Source: Lepraria neglecta | Taxonomy: Eukaryota > Ascomycota > Lecanoromycetes > Lecanorales > Stereocaulaceae | Assembly: GCA_033220425.1 (NCBI GenBank) | Contig: JASNWA010000001.1 | Span: forward strand, 1 to 64,000 | Reading direction: 5' to 3' | Length of the DNA stretch: 64,000 bases | Shown: piece after piece, positions 33,867 through 46,999 of the stretch | Layout of the letters: each line of letters starts with the position of its first letter | Position numbering within the stretch: the stretch's first letter is position 1 | Program-made: the position numbers and the translations under genes | The notes under the pieces: model-generated | Told to the model about the DNA's origin: nothing | Databases searched by the model: none | The model's input: only the letters and a program-made list of their open reading frames with translations

Positions 33867-36275
33867 GATCTATAAAATAAAGAAGGCATGATTCTGAAGA
33901 CGGTTGGTGTCCAGGAAGCTGATGTACTGTCCTCCTTCTGGCCCTTGATCGAGATCTTCGCGACATTTATACTGACCAATTTTGCTTTTAGTAGCCGTTT
34001 CGCGCCGATGACAGAACCATTGTGCAAGGTCGTGGACTATCGCTCCAGCTTTGTGACTTTGCGCCAAGGACTGGCTTCGCTAACGTGCCTCCAGATATAT
34101 AAAGTATGACCGTCGTTCAGATCATATACAAGTAACTTTCTTCTTTCCTACTCGATGCCGAGACTAGATATAAGATTAAGCGAGCACAACAAGGCGTATG
34201 ATCTCCCCTCCTACCTAACTGCCGGAAAATACGTCGAGAAGCTACATCGACGCTATAGACTGTAGGCCCTCTACTCTGCCGTCATCGAAGAAATAGCCCG
34301 GTCCAATCATGCATCCTCTAGATAAAGCATTTCTCTGCATTGATAGTTATGGGCAGCCGGAATCAATAACCTCTTCGGTCTAGATTTTGAGACTTGGTAG
34401 GTGAGATGAACGAGATCTTACTGATTGGGATACTTAAGAAATGGCTTATCTGGAGAGTTGTGGAAGAAGGGATTTGGATGAGTTGATAGTCGTAAATTAA
34501 TCGAATGATTAGAGTAATAATAATAATCCGACTATTCCTCTTCCGTCGTTATACTGCCTGCGTCTTCTACTACTAGCTTAGCAGTATCCTTCTTTTCCTA
34601 CTTTCCGCTACCCTGGCTATAAGCAGAGTATATAGTATACAGCTGGTGCTCACTCACTAGAAAGGTAGTACTACCTACCTCTCTAGCCGCTGCTGCTAGT
34701 GGGAAAGTAAAAATGGCAACCTCTATTTTCGGCGCCTGATAGTCTGTAACTATCGCTTCGTCGAAGCTTAGTAACACACCTATACGTGATTAGCTGCCTA
34801 TGGAAATTAATATTTCGATTATTGATCTAACCCCTTGCCCCTTTCGCCGGCCTAAGCGTGATATAGGAGTTCCCGAGTTAATCCGCGGCGAGGTTCCACG
34901 AAGAGGTCCAGTTAATTATGCTCCTTAAGTGACTACGAGGTTACTATAAAGGGATGGCTCTGCAGGAAGGACCAGAAGCTTACGGAAGGAATCTACAAGT
35001 TGATATACTGTCCGGCTTTAACCTTCAATGGCCGGGAAAGTGTAAGCTTGATCTTAACTAAGCCTTCGGCGTGAGTTATAAGGGCTCGGGCGGAACTATG
35101 GCGGAAGGTCCCATTTCGCTACAGGATACTAACGTATTAGACGACCGACGTAGAGAAGAATAGCCCGGCGAAGATGTAAATGTATATATAGGGAAATAGC
35201 GAGTTCGACGGTAGATAACGCTATATCGAGTAGGCGGAAAGTATAGCCAGTACTTGGTATATACGAAGAAAGATTTCGTAAGAGGGCCTGTGTAAGAGCG
35301 GATGGGAGAGCAGCACGAGCAGATATAACGACGACCCTGCCTACACACGGTTAGTGCTAAATAGCGTAAGCGGAGATGGGGGACATACGATCATTCCGTA
35401 GAGATACTCCGGTATACTCAGGGAAAATGAAGTTCGCTAAACCGCGATACTCAGAGTATAGAAAAGCAATAGTGCGAATGATATTAGACCTGCCGAGCGG
35501 TGTACGCGGCGATACGTGGCCAAACGAAAGCCGAGTATGTTAGCTAGGAAGCTGAGGTGAGGACCGGCGAAGAGAGGGATCATATTGGCCAGTGATAGGT
35601 TCCCTGCTTGGAGACTAGCTTTTAATAGTATAGAAACCCTGAAGCTAAGATAAAGCGATGAGAGCGATGTAGGTCAGTTAGACGAGGACGCCACTTCGAG
35701 TCTATAGACTAAGAAGTCGACGGCGGTAGAGGAAGTACGGATAAGTAAGGTGCTTATACGTAAAAAGAGCGATCCTTTCCTATACCGTCCGTAAGAGGAA
35801 GTTAATGAGAATTAAGACCAGGAAGAAGCCGCCTGCGGCCGTAGTATAGATCTGGGGGATATCTATAAGGGATATATAGAAAGGGGAGTAAAGGAAAAAA
35901 GCAGAGGGAGGGAGGGAGAGAGAGAAGCTAGGGGAAAGTGGAAGGATATAAAGCAACCGAGCAGAAAGTAATAGGATACGTAGCTTTTTTGGGGAAGAGG
36001 GAAGGGGTTTTTGGGGGGGGGAGGCAGAAAATAGATATCTAGAGGGAGCCCATCTTCACTAAGTTTAGAATCAGAAGCGAATAGATGGTAAAATTGGAGG
36101 TTAGGAAAAATAATCGGAGCGGTTGACCAAACAGACATAACAGTACTTCTATATTCCCAGGAACCGTCTATCACGCTGGTCTGTGGAGTCTATAGGCCGA
36201 GACTCCAGCCCAATCCACCATCCACTCAAGCCAATCTTTCCGCCAATCGCACTAGAGCAAGCGATACTAGAGACG
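33867..36275. other. RIP-degraded stretch with one unrecognised plus-strand coding relic
   Basis: Most of this stretch gives no recognisable protein. Between about 35067 and 35650 one plus-strand frame stays readable apart from TAG codons that probably replace TGG (pieces such as GGKYSQYLVYTKKDFVRGPV and WGTYDHSVEILRYTQGK). It suggests a former Trp-rich protein of unknown family. A purine-rich run lies at 35880-35940 and a G run at 36010-36025. Confidence 0.35.
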
Positions 36276-36990
36276 TCAGATTATGATTATACGGACGGAA
36301 CCCTCACTCACCATCATCAGCTCCTTCGCCGAATTAGCAGACGTCGTCACCGATAGAAATTCGATAGTAGCGGAGTCGGAAGACCAGCGATCCAGATTCT
36401 CGATCCCTATAACTCCGTCCTCTTTAACATGTTTCTGTATCAATTCCATTATGATTCTGCTCAGTGCCCTTACATCGCGGATACCAATATTACAAGAGGG
36501 AGCAACTTGGCGACAGCATTCTTGATCCGCTGCCATTCTATATTAATAAAGTGCTGTATCATTGGTAATAGGGAAGTCCCGATCTTAACATCTCCTTCAG
36601 GGCTCAGAAGGACACTCGAGCAGCTTAAAGACCTATGCTCTAGCCCTCGTGAGGCGAGGTAGGCGAGACCCTCAAGAATCTATTAGAGTCAGTATATGCG
36701 CCGTGGCTCTATGTCCGCCTGCTCTACCTGTCCCAGTATGGCGGCCAGTTCCTGTTCGCCAGGATACGGAGGAGATGCGACGATCTGCACGAGGGAAATG
36801 GCTATCCGCTCGAGGACGATGTAGAATAAGCCCTCGAAACGGAAGGTCTCCAGGACGGTGACAATATGGTCGTGTCGGAGACTATGTATTATCTGGAGCT
36901 CTTCCTGGGAATCCGAACCCGCCGCAAAGCTTTTCACAACAATACGTTTCCGGGGGGCCCTTTTTCGGGCAGCGAAAATCACGAAGTTAC
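36276..36990 (-). pseudogene. Protein kinase-like fragment (fungal family), degraded
   Basis: Minus-strand pieces read RKRIVVKSFAAGSD (about 36950, the VAVK-type Lys region), LRHDHIVTVLETFRFEGLFYIV (about 36870, matching the HxNIV...hinge pattern of kinases), PYPGEQELAAILGQVEQ, then DQECCRQVAPSCNIGIRDVRAL (about 36520) and DSATIEFLSVTTS near the end. The catalytic loop and DFG region (about 36560-36680) are not readable. The match is to a kinase-like family frequent next to fungal NLR genes. Broken by stops and frame changes. The first ATG is not certain. Confidence 0.55.
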
Positions 36991-37599
36991 TATACTTAAA
37001 CTGGAAAATCTTGGAATAACCGTCCTACGGTGATCTATCTTTTATTCCCCTGTATCTTATTTATATCCCTGGTCTATTACTGACCGTTCTCAGCGGAGAG
37101 AGCGATCTCTTTCTTTTAGGTGTATTTTTCTTCAGGGCCTAGTAGTCCTGTAATCTCTGTTGCCCTTCTGTAATGTATCCTTTAGGCTCTAGAAGCGACG
37201 AAGAATGCTTCAGTCCTATCAGACCTTCCAGTCTGAACTAGGTGTTGCGCTTGGGATTTTGGAAACTTATTATCCACTTTGTGGTAAATGATAAGGTTTG
37301 CTAAATATAGTTAACGGGTAGAAAGTAAAATTAGAGTAGAGGATAAGATACTAAAAGAGGATATAAGTCTTATAGTGATTAAGTTACTATTTACACACAG
37401 ATTAGACAAGATTAATAAGGAGTAGGGAGAGGAGGAGTGGGAGGAGGGTCAAATTTAGAGGGGGGTCCCACGCTTTTGGATAGTGTTTACCAGAACTGGC
37501 TCCCCATAAATGTCCTGTTTCTTACGAGCTCTCCATATCCCAAGACATCATATACCCTCCTCTTTTAGATCCTGCACTACACAAAGCTTATCAAGATAT
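36991..37599. other. Spacer without recognisable genes
   Basis: AT-rich and damaged. Nothing identified on either strand. Confidence 0.4.
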
Positions 37600-39340
37600 A
37601 GAGAACTCAAGTTCAAGAGGACGAGTCGAGAATCGAGGCAGAAAAACGCATTAAGTCCGAGGGAACCGCTCGTATCAGGCTCAAGTGGCTACGTTTCCAA
37701 TTGAACCGGCCAAGGGAGCTCGACGATAAGAACATCGAGAGATTAAAAGCAGATTCTCGAAAGGACTGTCGACGACTTGACGAGCACAATCACATCCCCG
37801 CTGTTACTGATTAGCAATTATTCGATACTGCTGAGGAGCTTTCGGGGGCTTCCGCGCGGCGAATAGGAAAATATCCGCAGGGCGGGTATCCGGAGCTGGT
37901 TTTTCCGGCCGGCTACCAGGTGGAATACCTGTACGGGCAATATCGTATTCAGGCGGCAAAAGAGTTGGGGTTAGAGTGGTAGATGGTGGATCTATACCTG
38001 GTAGGTAGGCTTATTCTTTTCGCGTAAATCATAACGATTCTAACGGACCCCTGGAATAGATGTGGACCCCAACCTGAAAACATGCCTAGTCGAGGAATAT
38101 TCTAACGAAAAGAAGGCGAATAATGGCGAGATCTACCGCAAGATCCGTTAGTACTATTTCCAACAGAATTTGCGATTTAAATGGCAGTGGTAGAGCCGAC
38201 TGAGCCCTTATAGGAAGCGGTGCCTCAAGCAGCTTCTCGGGCATGAGGAGCTGACTGTAGCTTTGGATTCCCTCTGTAGGATCCCCGGGTTATAGGGAGG
38301 CATGAGGCTCTACACGTGAAAGACGATATTGGCTATCAAATGCGATAATGTGAGTGGATACCCTAGCTAATGCTATAAGTTTGCTGAAAGTAGGACAGCT
38401 AATCTTGTACTACCTGCACTATATTAAAGATGTTTAGAGGAAGCTTCTCCAGCACGACGCGAGCACTTTGTAATATGTAGATAAAGTCACCGTGAAAGCT
38501 TTGGAGCTTCGAGTACCAAGTGTGTCCATAAGGGACGCTGACGAGTTACGGGGTCCAGTACTAGGAGGGACAATCTTTAGCGCTTTCAGCGAACAAGATC
38601 GCGTAGGAACATGGGCGAGGCTGCAGGCTGTGGACGGTTTGATTCCTACTTTGTATACCCTCTTCGAGGATCTGAACTACCTTAAGGCGTTATTTGATTA
38701 TATAACGAGGCTGATTAGGCCTTCACCTGGCGATACGGTGTCTACCGCCCTTTTCAAGGCTTTTTCCGATACTAATCAAAGCCCTGACCGCGCTGTCATT
38801 CAGGTTACAAAATCCAGCTTCGCGTCCAGCCCGGCAAGCTCGGCAGATCGTGCAGATCTAGGCGTTCGACAGTTATATGCCTACGCTATACGCTACTATC
38901 TCCAAATACCCAGGGATCTCAAAGGAAAAGAGCTCCTAGCTCGGTATACTACCAACGCGGACCGAATAGTACTGCGCAAGTTCGCTAATCTCGCTGAACG
39001 CTTAGGCTTCGAAAATCGCGAGATCGCGTACGACTTGCTCTAGGCTTTGTTCAAGCCAAACATGGAAATATATACGACCGTTCTTAATACTGAAAAGCCA
39101 GCTTGAAGATAAAGATGCGAAGTAGCCGGAGGAGTCGGTATTATTCCAGAGTAAGATTAGAATTAGAAGCGTGACGGCTGCGAACAATCGATGTATTAAA
39201 GAAATCTGCCGGGGCGTTTCTCCGCCGAAGAAGCAGTTCGAAGGGCCTCATCGATTGTATCCCTACGAACCTCTCTGCCGTTATTATGAATGGACTATAG
39301 AGGCTATCTAAGCTTTGGTTAGAGCACAAGTTATCTAGCT
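37600..39340 (+). pseudogene. DUF3723-family gene with two introns still visible
   Basis: Segments GTARIRLKWLRFQLNRPREL, GYPELVFPAGYQVEYLYGQY, CLVEEYSNEKKANNGEIY, LGHEELTVALDSL, then VKALELRVPSVSIRDADEL, VDGLIPTLYTLFEDLNYLK and ADRADLGVRQLYAYAIRYYL match the fungal DUF3723 family, whose function is unknown and which is strongly amplified in accessory chromosomes. Splicing of 38005-38059 (GTAGGC...AATAG) restores DLYL-VDVDPNLK. Splicing of 38350-38398 (GTGAGT...GACAG) joins KCDN to LILYYLHYIKDV. The stretch 38492-39043 is open. Elsewhere about eight stops replace Gln or Trp. After 39045 similarity fades. Start not determined. Confidence 0.75.
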
Positions 39341-39805
39341 ATGATCGTGGGCAATGATCTCGTTTGAGAGTAGTAATATGTAATGATTAAACGCTAAGTG
39401 TCGAAATGGCTAATAAAGAAGTTTCCCTGTTACGGTCTTCAATGTGCGTGCCTAAAAGCAGGGAAGCACGATTTGATATTGTTATGAGTCCAATTTATTA
39501 CTATGCCGAATATCTACTTAGGACAGATCGACCTATCTAGATTCATCTATACCTGCTCACGAATATGCTGTATTTTATCTACTTTAGTAGTCGTGGGTTA
39601 GTGTTATAAGAAGCAGCTCTGCGCAGGGCAAGCAGGGCTTCCTGAGTGAAGGATGGTATGGACAACCCGTATCTTGAAGCGGGCTTACTAGTTCAGTAGG
39701 TGTATTAGAGGATAGCTCCTACGGTCGGAAGGCGAACCCGTTATATAAGAAGAAGTTTAAAGAAAAAGAGAATATACTTTTATATAAGGGAATCTAAAAA
39801 CCCTT
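39341..39805. other. Damaged sequence between DUF3723 and the C2H2 tail
   Basis: No motif was recognised. By position it may be the destroyed body of the gene whose tail is at 39806-40048. Confidence 0.3.
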
Positions 39806-40048
39806 CCCGTCGAATATAAACCTACCTAGTATATCTTCTACCTCGGCAATGAAGAGCTATCGGTACCTGATCGCCTGGAGACTTTTGCTAGTCGCGGCGA
39901 CCTTAAGAAGTACTTTAATCGCAAGTATCTCCGCCACTATCCGGACTATTAGCCGATTACATATCCGCATCCTAGGTGCGAAGCTACCTTGACAGGAAAA
40001 ATGCACTTGCAGAATCATACAGATGTGGTATACAAAACCCCTACGTGA
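39806..40048 (+). pseudogene. FluG/DUF3435-type C-terminal C2H2 segment, zinc ligands lost
   Basis: The frame reads YIFYLGNEELSVPDRLETF, SRGDLKKYFNRKYLRHYPDY and PHPRCEATLTGKMHLQNHTD before a TGA. Relatives I remember have CIFCLGNE...F.RKHLRHH, so two Cys and two His have become Tyr, as expected from G-to-A in TGC and C-to-T in CAC. The segment normally lies at the end of DUF3435/FluG-domain proteins (tyrosine-recombinase-like, some of which drive Starship elements). No recombinase domain is visible upstream. Confidence 0.55.
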
Positions 40049-41519
40049 CTATCCCTCGCTTTCGCGGATAGATCGGCTGTTTCTAAGTCCTCTGGAGATT
40101 TTTATGAATCCTTCAAGCACTCTATCCTTGATGATCGAGCTTGGCTAATCTAGTATCTTTGTATTACTGTATAAACGTCGTATAGCGCTGTATTTGCTCA
40201 TTCAAGCGTCGTAGCGTGGTTCAAAGATTAACTTATGAATTATATATATCGAAGGCGACTTATCTAGTTAGTCTTCTCTCGAGTCATATCCTGCTAGTAG
40301 TCCTACTCGATCAGCCTAATTTTTACTAGTCCACTCCTATTACTCTCGTTGCTGAGCGGTCCTATTTTTTTCGCTGCGCTTTTATAGGGCTGCCAGTGCT
40401 AGCTTTATCCTGTACTCTTTATATATTAGAGGTTCATATAACTAACTATTAAAAAAGGAGCCCTCTTTTCGGGGTCAAACGTATACCTACTTATTTTCTA
40501 TCTTTCTGCCTTCTGCCGACTACTTCTAGCCTTACTACTTCTTTACCTAACGTCCCTCCCTATATACCGAGAAACCCGCCGTACCGAGAAAACCGATGGG
40601 TACTTCGACTTCGAGCAGCTTATACTCTATATACTCGTCGATATTTCTTTTCTTAATATATAAGTCCTATACTATAGCTACTTCTAAGTACTAGAGATAC
40701 GTTCTTCCCAAAAAATTACGCTCGCGTTATTACCCTTACGCCTGTTTTATATAGAGCCTCTCTTAATAGCGAATCGTGATTTTTACTTTATAGGCCTACT
40801 ATTAAGTTTATAATATTATCGAAATTTATAGATAGCTTTTATCCGAGTCTAAGGAGGCTTTAGTAGTACTAGAGAGTTACTATTAACCTTATAGTTATTA
40901 TAGCGTATATATTAACTCCCCTAATTAGTATAAAATACCCTTGTACATTTTATACGATGATAATAATGTAATTTAAAGTTGTATAGTAATAAGATCTGTG
41001 GCTGATACGATCCAGGCAGCCTTATGAGGCTGACCGTAATAGGCCTAGTGCCGACTTAAACCTAATTGCCAGTACGATTTAAGCTTGCGCAGCCCAGGTA
41101 TCTCTTCCCTTATTAATTCTTTCTTTGTCTTAAATATATATTCTTAATACTTACCGAGAAGTAAAACTTCTATCTGAGTTAAAAAGCTACTTGAGGCTAG
41201 CTGTGATTACCAAATATTAGTTAATATAAGTAGGAACCCTACTCCGTCTATAAAGACTAGCCGCTGGTAACGAGTTCTTGTACACCTTCCTTTTAGGGGC
41301 CGTACTTTATCGCTATTACTATCCCTATTATCTCAGTCGAACCAGACTGTTACGTCGTTAACAGCACAGATAATAAATTTATCGTCTACCTAGGCTGTAT
41401 CCTCGAGTACAGCACTAGCCGGGCCGGTCTTAACTAATTTATTAACCGCTGGCGCTGCCCCCTATTATCACCGTAGACGACCTCTACTCCCTCTTCGAAC
41501 CTAAATCTCCTTTATAACG
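40049..41519. other. AT-rich degraded stretch, no gene recognised
   Basis: Sparse in CA and TG, with frequent CTA/TAG/TAT. Both strands are full of stops. It may include the lost start region of the NLR gene that follows. Confidence 0.4.
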
Positions 41520-44500
41520 TACTCAAACAACTCTTAGATAATAATCGAGTAACCCTTCAAGATTATATATTCTATAACGCCAGCGATATCGACTTAGCGC
41601 TCGAATAAGCCTTAGCCGCGGCGAAGGAGAAGTAATAGTACTATATCGAAAAGAGGTAGATATTTATATTTACGGGGCGAACCGTCGTTATAAAACAGGA
41701 GGCTGATAAAGTAGTCGGCTAGCTGAACTAATTCAAGGCGGTTAGAGATATCGCGGCTAATATTAACCCCGTGCATGTGGGCTTACTATAGGCTGGCATT
41801 CGCCTACTACTCGAGGTAAAAGCCCGCGCTTCCAAATAAACCACCCAGAGATCTTATATTTCGATTGACAGGCTGCCGTATCTAAGGCGAATTAGATAAC
41901 TTCGCTGCTTATCGGATGCGAGATTGCCCTATATATAGCGAACAGACTCAGGGCGTATATCGAGTTTCTCCGTTAGCTGCTGACGACGCTAACCCGAACT
42001 AACTTTAAGACGGCCGTAACAGAGCTATATACGCATATCCTTAGATTCTTGGATCGCGCTATTCGGATCTACTAGACTTCGACCCCTTATCGTGCGCTTT
42101 ATGCCTTTTAGACGAACGGCGATATTATAGATTTTGAAAAAGCGTACAATAAGCTCGAAAGTAGGGTAGAGATCGAGGCGAGTAACTATAACCGTATACT
42201 CGGTGCTTAAGACCGAGAGTAGGTCGGAAAGCTGAACTAAGATCTACAGGGAGTGCTCGAGGAACTCAAATAATCCTATCGGCTTTAAGAAGCGCTAGAT
42301 CGGCTTAAGACCAAGATTAACCTAGATAAGTTACCGTACGCGAAAGGAGTAATATACAATTCCTACGGAGATAATTATATTACCTGCTATCCTGCTACCC
42401 GAGTCGATTTACTCTATGAAATTTACGATTAGGCTCGAGATCCTTACAGTAAGAGTATCTTCTAGTTAAGCGGCTGGGCGGGTATCGGCAAATCGATAAT
42501 TTCTCGAACCGTAGCTGAGTGGGTAGCCGGTTAAGGTAGCCTTAGTAGTATCGATCTTAGTACCAGCTTCTTTTTTAAACGCGGTGAAGGTAATTAAGGT
42601 TCGGTATTACAATTCTTTCCTACTATTACGCGTGAGCTTATATTAAAGATACTAGGGCTCGATACTTTTATCGCAGAGGTAGTTACCTAGGATCTATTAA
42701 TCTTTAATAAAGTGTTGGGTAAATAATTTAATAAGTTAATTTATTAGCTATTACGCCAAGTAAAGTTTATTATAAATAGTTCTTCTACCTTTATTATAAT
42801 CGTCGATACTTTAGACGAGTATAAGAAAGAACGGGACGTAAAAGTAATTATCGATTTATAGTCTCGATTAGCCTATCTTACTACTGTCCGTCTCAAATTA
42901 TTCCTTACGAGTCGGCCGCAATTACCTATTCAGCTAGGATTCAGGAATATATCTATAGCCGTTCATTAGGATATAGTTCTCCAGGATACAGTCCCTTACA
43001 TAACGATATAGTATAATATCTTGATTTTTTTCGAGGATATATTCGGGAAGATTCGTAATTCCTATAACCTGGACCCCTTATTAGGAATACCCTTAGATCG
43101 AGACTGGCCCGGTGATAAAAGGCTTTAAGCTCTGGTCGATATAGCTGTCCCTTTATTTATTATTGCGGCGACTATATATCGTTTCGTTAATAACTCTGAC
43201 TAGGACCCTTGAGAACGACTAGAGATGATTTTATAATTCCCAAGTATTGGGGAATCAGAATAGATGGCACAGATATATCTGCCCGTTCTAACCTAATTAT
43301 CGGTACGATTAAAAATTGTATATAACAAGGAGAAGTTACACCAAGAGTTTCGTATAATCGTCGGATCTATCGTCTTACTTACCGAACTACTTTCTATATA
43401 GTCCCTAGCGGTCCTTCTGAATATCTCTCCAGATACGATTGCGCTCTGTCTCCGACCGTTATACTCTATACTACAGATTCCTACTAACTCGGATATACCG
43501 ATTCGAACTCTTTACCTGTTATTTAACGAGTTCTTACTAAGTAATCAGCTTTAATTAGAACCGTTTAGAGTTAATGGTTAAGCTATTTATCGTATACTGC
43601 TCTTAAAATACTTATAATTACTATCTAGGCCTAGAGGTCTATAAGAGAACTTATATAAGCTCGAGTATCCTAGTAAGCTACGACGAGAGATCGGCTAAAC
43701 TACGATCAATAATCGCCTTTCGCCTGTATTTCAGTATATATATCGGTACTGGATTCAGTATATTATATATAGTAAGCTCGAGATTTATGATTAAGACGAC
43801 GTGTATATTTTCTTACAGAAGCACTTTCTCTATTAGCTTAAAGCTATAAGTTTAATAAATAGACTCGCCGAAGTTATCGAATAAATACGTATATTATAAT
43901 TGCGCGTATCGGTAAGTAGTTATTTAAAAAAGAACTTTCGATTAAGGATTCAATTTTGATATATTTTGGGGTAGTTAAATAATTTATCTTATCTGTCAGA
44001 TTTCCTCTAGGACGCGTAACGAATTATTTTGGCTAATAGATATTTTATCGATCTTGTACCGCTTTAGATTTATTCGTCGGCGATAATTTTCGTACTACTG
44101 ACGAGCGTAGTAAGAAATATCTGCGGTCGAGTTCTATTATGGATACGGAGATTCCTAATTACCCTACTAATATAGAGTCTGGAGCTATAGAAGCTCGAGG
44201 GATATACTAGTTGGGTTAGTACAGTGGCATTCTCGCAGGACGGCTCGTTGCTCGCTTTAGTATTAGATAATAAGACTATTAGACTATAGAACCTAACGAC
44301 AGGCCAAGAAGTACAGAAGCTCGAGGGATATACTAGGTAGGTCAGAGTAGTATTATTCTCGCAGGACGGCTTGTTACTCGCTTTAGCATTAGAGGATAAG
44401 ACTATAAGATTATAGAACCCAACGACAGGCCAAGAAGTGCAGAAGCTCGAGGGATACACTAGTTGGGTCAGAGCAGTAGCATTCTCGCAGGACGGCTCGT

Positions 44501-45400
44501 TGCTCGCTTCAGTATTATATAATTAGACTATTAGACTATAGAACCCAACGACAGGCCAAGAAGTGCAGAAGCTCGAGAGATACACTAGTTTTGTTAATAC
44601 AGTAGCATTCTCGTAGGACGGCTCGTTACTCGCTTTAGTATTAGATAATTAGACTATTAGACTATAGAACCCAACGACAGGCTAAGAAGTACATACACTG
44701 GTTTGGTCAGTACAGTAGTATTCTCGCAGGATAGCTCGTTGCTCGCTTCAGTATTATATAATAAGACTATCAGACTATAGAACCCAACGACAGGCCAAGA
44801 AGTGCAGAAGCTCGAGGGATATACTAGTTAGGTCAGTACAGTAGTATTCTCGCAGGACGGCTCGTTACTCGCTTCAGTATTACGTAATAAGACTGTTAGA
44901 CTATAGAACCCAACGACAGGCCAAGAAGTACAGAAGCTCGAGGGATATACTAGTTTTGTTAGTATAGTAGCATTCTCGCAGGACGGCTCGTTGCTCGCTT
45001 TAGTATTACGTAATAAGACTATTAGACTATAGAACCTAATAATAGGCTAAGAAGTGCAGAAGCTCGAGGGATATACTCGTTTGGTTAGTGCAGTAGTATT
45101 CTCGTAGGACGGCTCGTTACTCGCTTTAGCATTAGATAATAAGACTATTAGACTATAGAACCTAACGACAGGCTAAGAAGTATAGAAGCTCGAGGGATAT
45201 ACTAGTTTTATTAGTGTAGTAGCATTCTCGTAGGACGGCTCGTTGCTCGCTTCAGCATTATATAATCAGACTGTCAGACTATAGAACCCAACGACAGGCT
45301 AAGAAGTGCAGGAGTTCGAAAATATAGGGTATATTAGGACGCTTAATTTTACGAACGACGATAAAAACCTACTCTCTAATCGTAGAACTATAAATATTAA
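41520..45400 (+). pseudogene. NWD-type NACHT-WD40 NLR-like gene
   Basis: The N-terminal region (about 41520-42390) keeps pieces of the NWDN domain, such as FKAVRDIAANINPVHVGLL and DNNRVTLQDYIFYN. NACHT follows: P-loop LSGWAGIGKSIISRTVAEW (about 42470), kinase-2 IIIVDTLDEYKKE (about 42800) and FLTSRPQLPIQLG (about 42900). After a helical region, nine WD40 units occupy 44189-45310. The NACHT part is one frame with many TAG/TAA codons replacing Gln or Trp. This is the HNWD/NWD2 architecture of fungal incompatibility receptors. Fully inactivated. The start codon was not found. Confidence 0.8.
44189..45310 (+). repeat. Nine near-identical 126-bp WD40 units
   Basis: Units read about VQKLEGYTSWVRAVAFSQDG followed by SLLASVLYNKTIRLWNPTTG. 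GAAGCTCGAG recurs about every 126 bp (44189, 44315, 44441, 44567, then 44809, 44933, 45059, 45184). One unit near 44690 is short by about a dozen bases. High unit identity means recent homogenisation, as known for fungal NWD genes. Confidence 0.92.
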
Positions 45401-46889
45401 GAAGTAATCTGATTTTATTTTAACTCCTGGATTTTTCTTAAGTTAAACGTTAATAATAAAAAATAGTTGGATTCGACGAGATAATTATAACTTCCTTTAG
45501 CTCCTATAGGAGTATCGGAACGGTCGTTTAGCTTTTTATAATAATACTTTCGCATTTAGGTTATACTCAGGTTAAGTTAGTATTTTAAAGTTCGTTTTTT
45601 CTTTTTAATTATCTCATAACTAAATTAAATTATAGTTGATTATTATTGATTATTATTAATTGCGTACTTTAAGTATTAACCCGTAGTTTTTAATAAATAA
45701 CTTTTATTATTTAGTAAACGTTCGTATCCTAAGATAAATCTTACGAATGTGTCTAATATATCTGATTTTATAATTTTGATTTTGAAATTATTATATGAAT
45801 TATCTAATAGCATGTGAATCTATATATGTTATATTCGGTTTATTATTGTAAGTTACCTAATATATTAATCAGCCCTAAAAGTACGACGAAGGCCAACTCT
45901 CTGACTATACGCTCTCCCGACGACTCCTAACTTGGTTAATCGGCGAATTTTGGCTTCGTTATTCATTTTAAACAGGAATTGAGTTTAATCTCGAAGTAGA
46001 GTACGTTCGGCAGAGGATATATAAGCGGCGTTGGCAAGCTTCTATATATATCTCTGTAGACGCTGTTTACTCGTCTTATTAAGCGTATAAATATATTATA
46101 TAATTAAACTATACAGCGACGTAAGAGTATCTAATATTACTAGGGTCACTGGTGTTATTAGGGTCTGAAATACTCCGCGAACGCCGACCGTATATACGAT
46201 AGTAGAGCGTAGTAAGAGGTACGTCGCCCTGTTCTACTAGGGCAGTATATGTCCTAGGCACGTCGGGAGACAGACCTTGAATTAGTACTTGGCTGGCTCT
46301 GTCTATACTGGCTTACTGTAGTAGCCGCCTATAGATACTTCTAGAAGCCCGCCGCGGTACGCTATACTTTAATAAATTTAGAATAGTATGAAATATAAGA
46401 TACCGCTGGACTATTCGGAAAAAATCTAATTTTTCTACCCCTAAATACTTCTACCCCCCGGAAAAACTCCTTATTCCTAACTCTCTTATCCTTTAAACCC
46501 CCTAAAAATAATTATCCCCTTTAAATAATTTAATCCTTTTTTTACTTTTCCCTTTCTAAAAATCTCTTTCCTATACTTTTATATTTCTTTTTTAAAAACC
46601 TTTCTTTTTTAAAAATCTTTCTTTTATAACTTTTCTTCCTTTTTTTTATCTTCTATCTTTTATTTTTCTATTCTCTTTAATTCTATTTTAAATTCTATTC
46701 TTTTTTTATTTCTATTATAATATATTTTCTTTATTTTTACTTTTTATTTTTAAATTAAATTAAAATAATCTCTTTCTTTTAGTTAATATAAATCTTTTTA
46801 AAACTTACTATTATATTAATTATTTAATTACTTAATTATTTAATTACTTAATTACTTTATCTAATATATTAAATATATTTACTATTATT
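45401..46889. other. AT-rich spacer ending in a G-less block
   Basis: 45401-46400 has no recognised gene. From about 46500 to 46885 the plus strand has essentially one G but keeps C, the mirror image of the C-less block at 9511-10754. The block stops where the DIRS element begins and resumes at its other side (51082-51172). Confidence 0.7.
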
Positions 46890-46999
46890 AGTGTTCTCAC
46901 TCCTGAAGCTATATACACCGGCACAAGTGGATATGTAAATAGATGCTTGGGCGGTCTAACGCCAGGGCTAGCAGGCCTAGAAAGGCTACAACAGGTGCC

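Noticed and set aside
35863-36174. Minus-strand frame rich in Pro/Leu/Phe
   Set aside because: Antisense of a purine-rich run, with no conserved motif.
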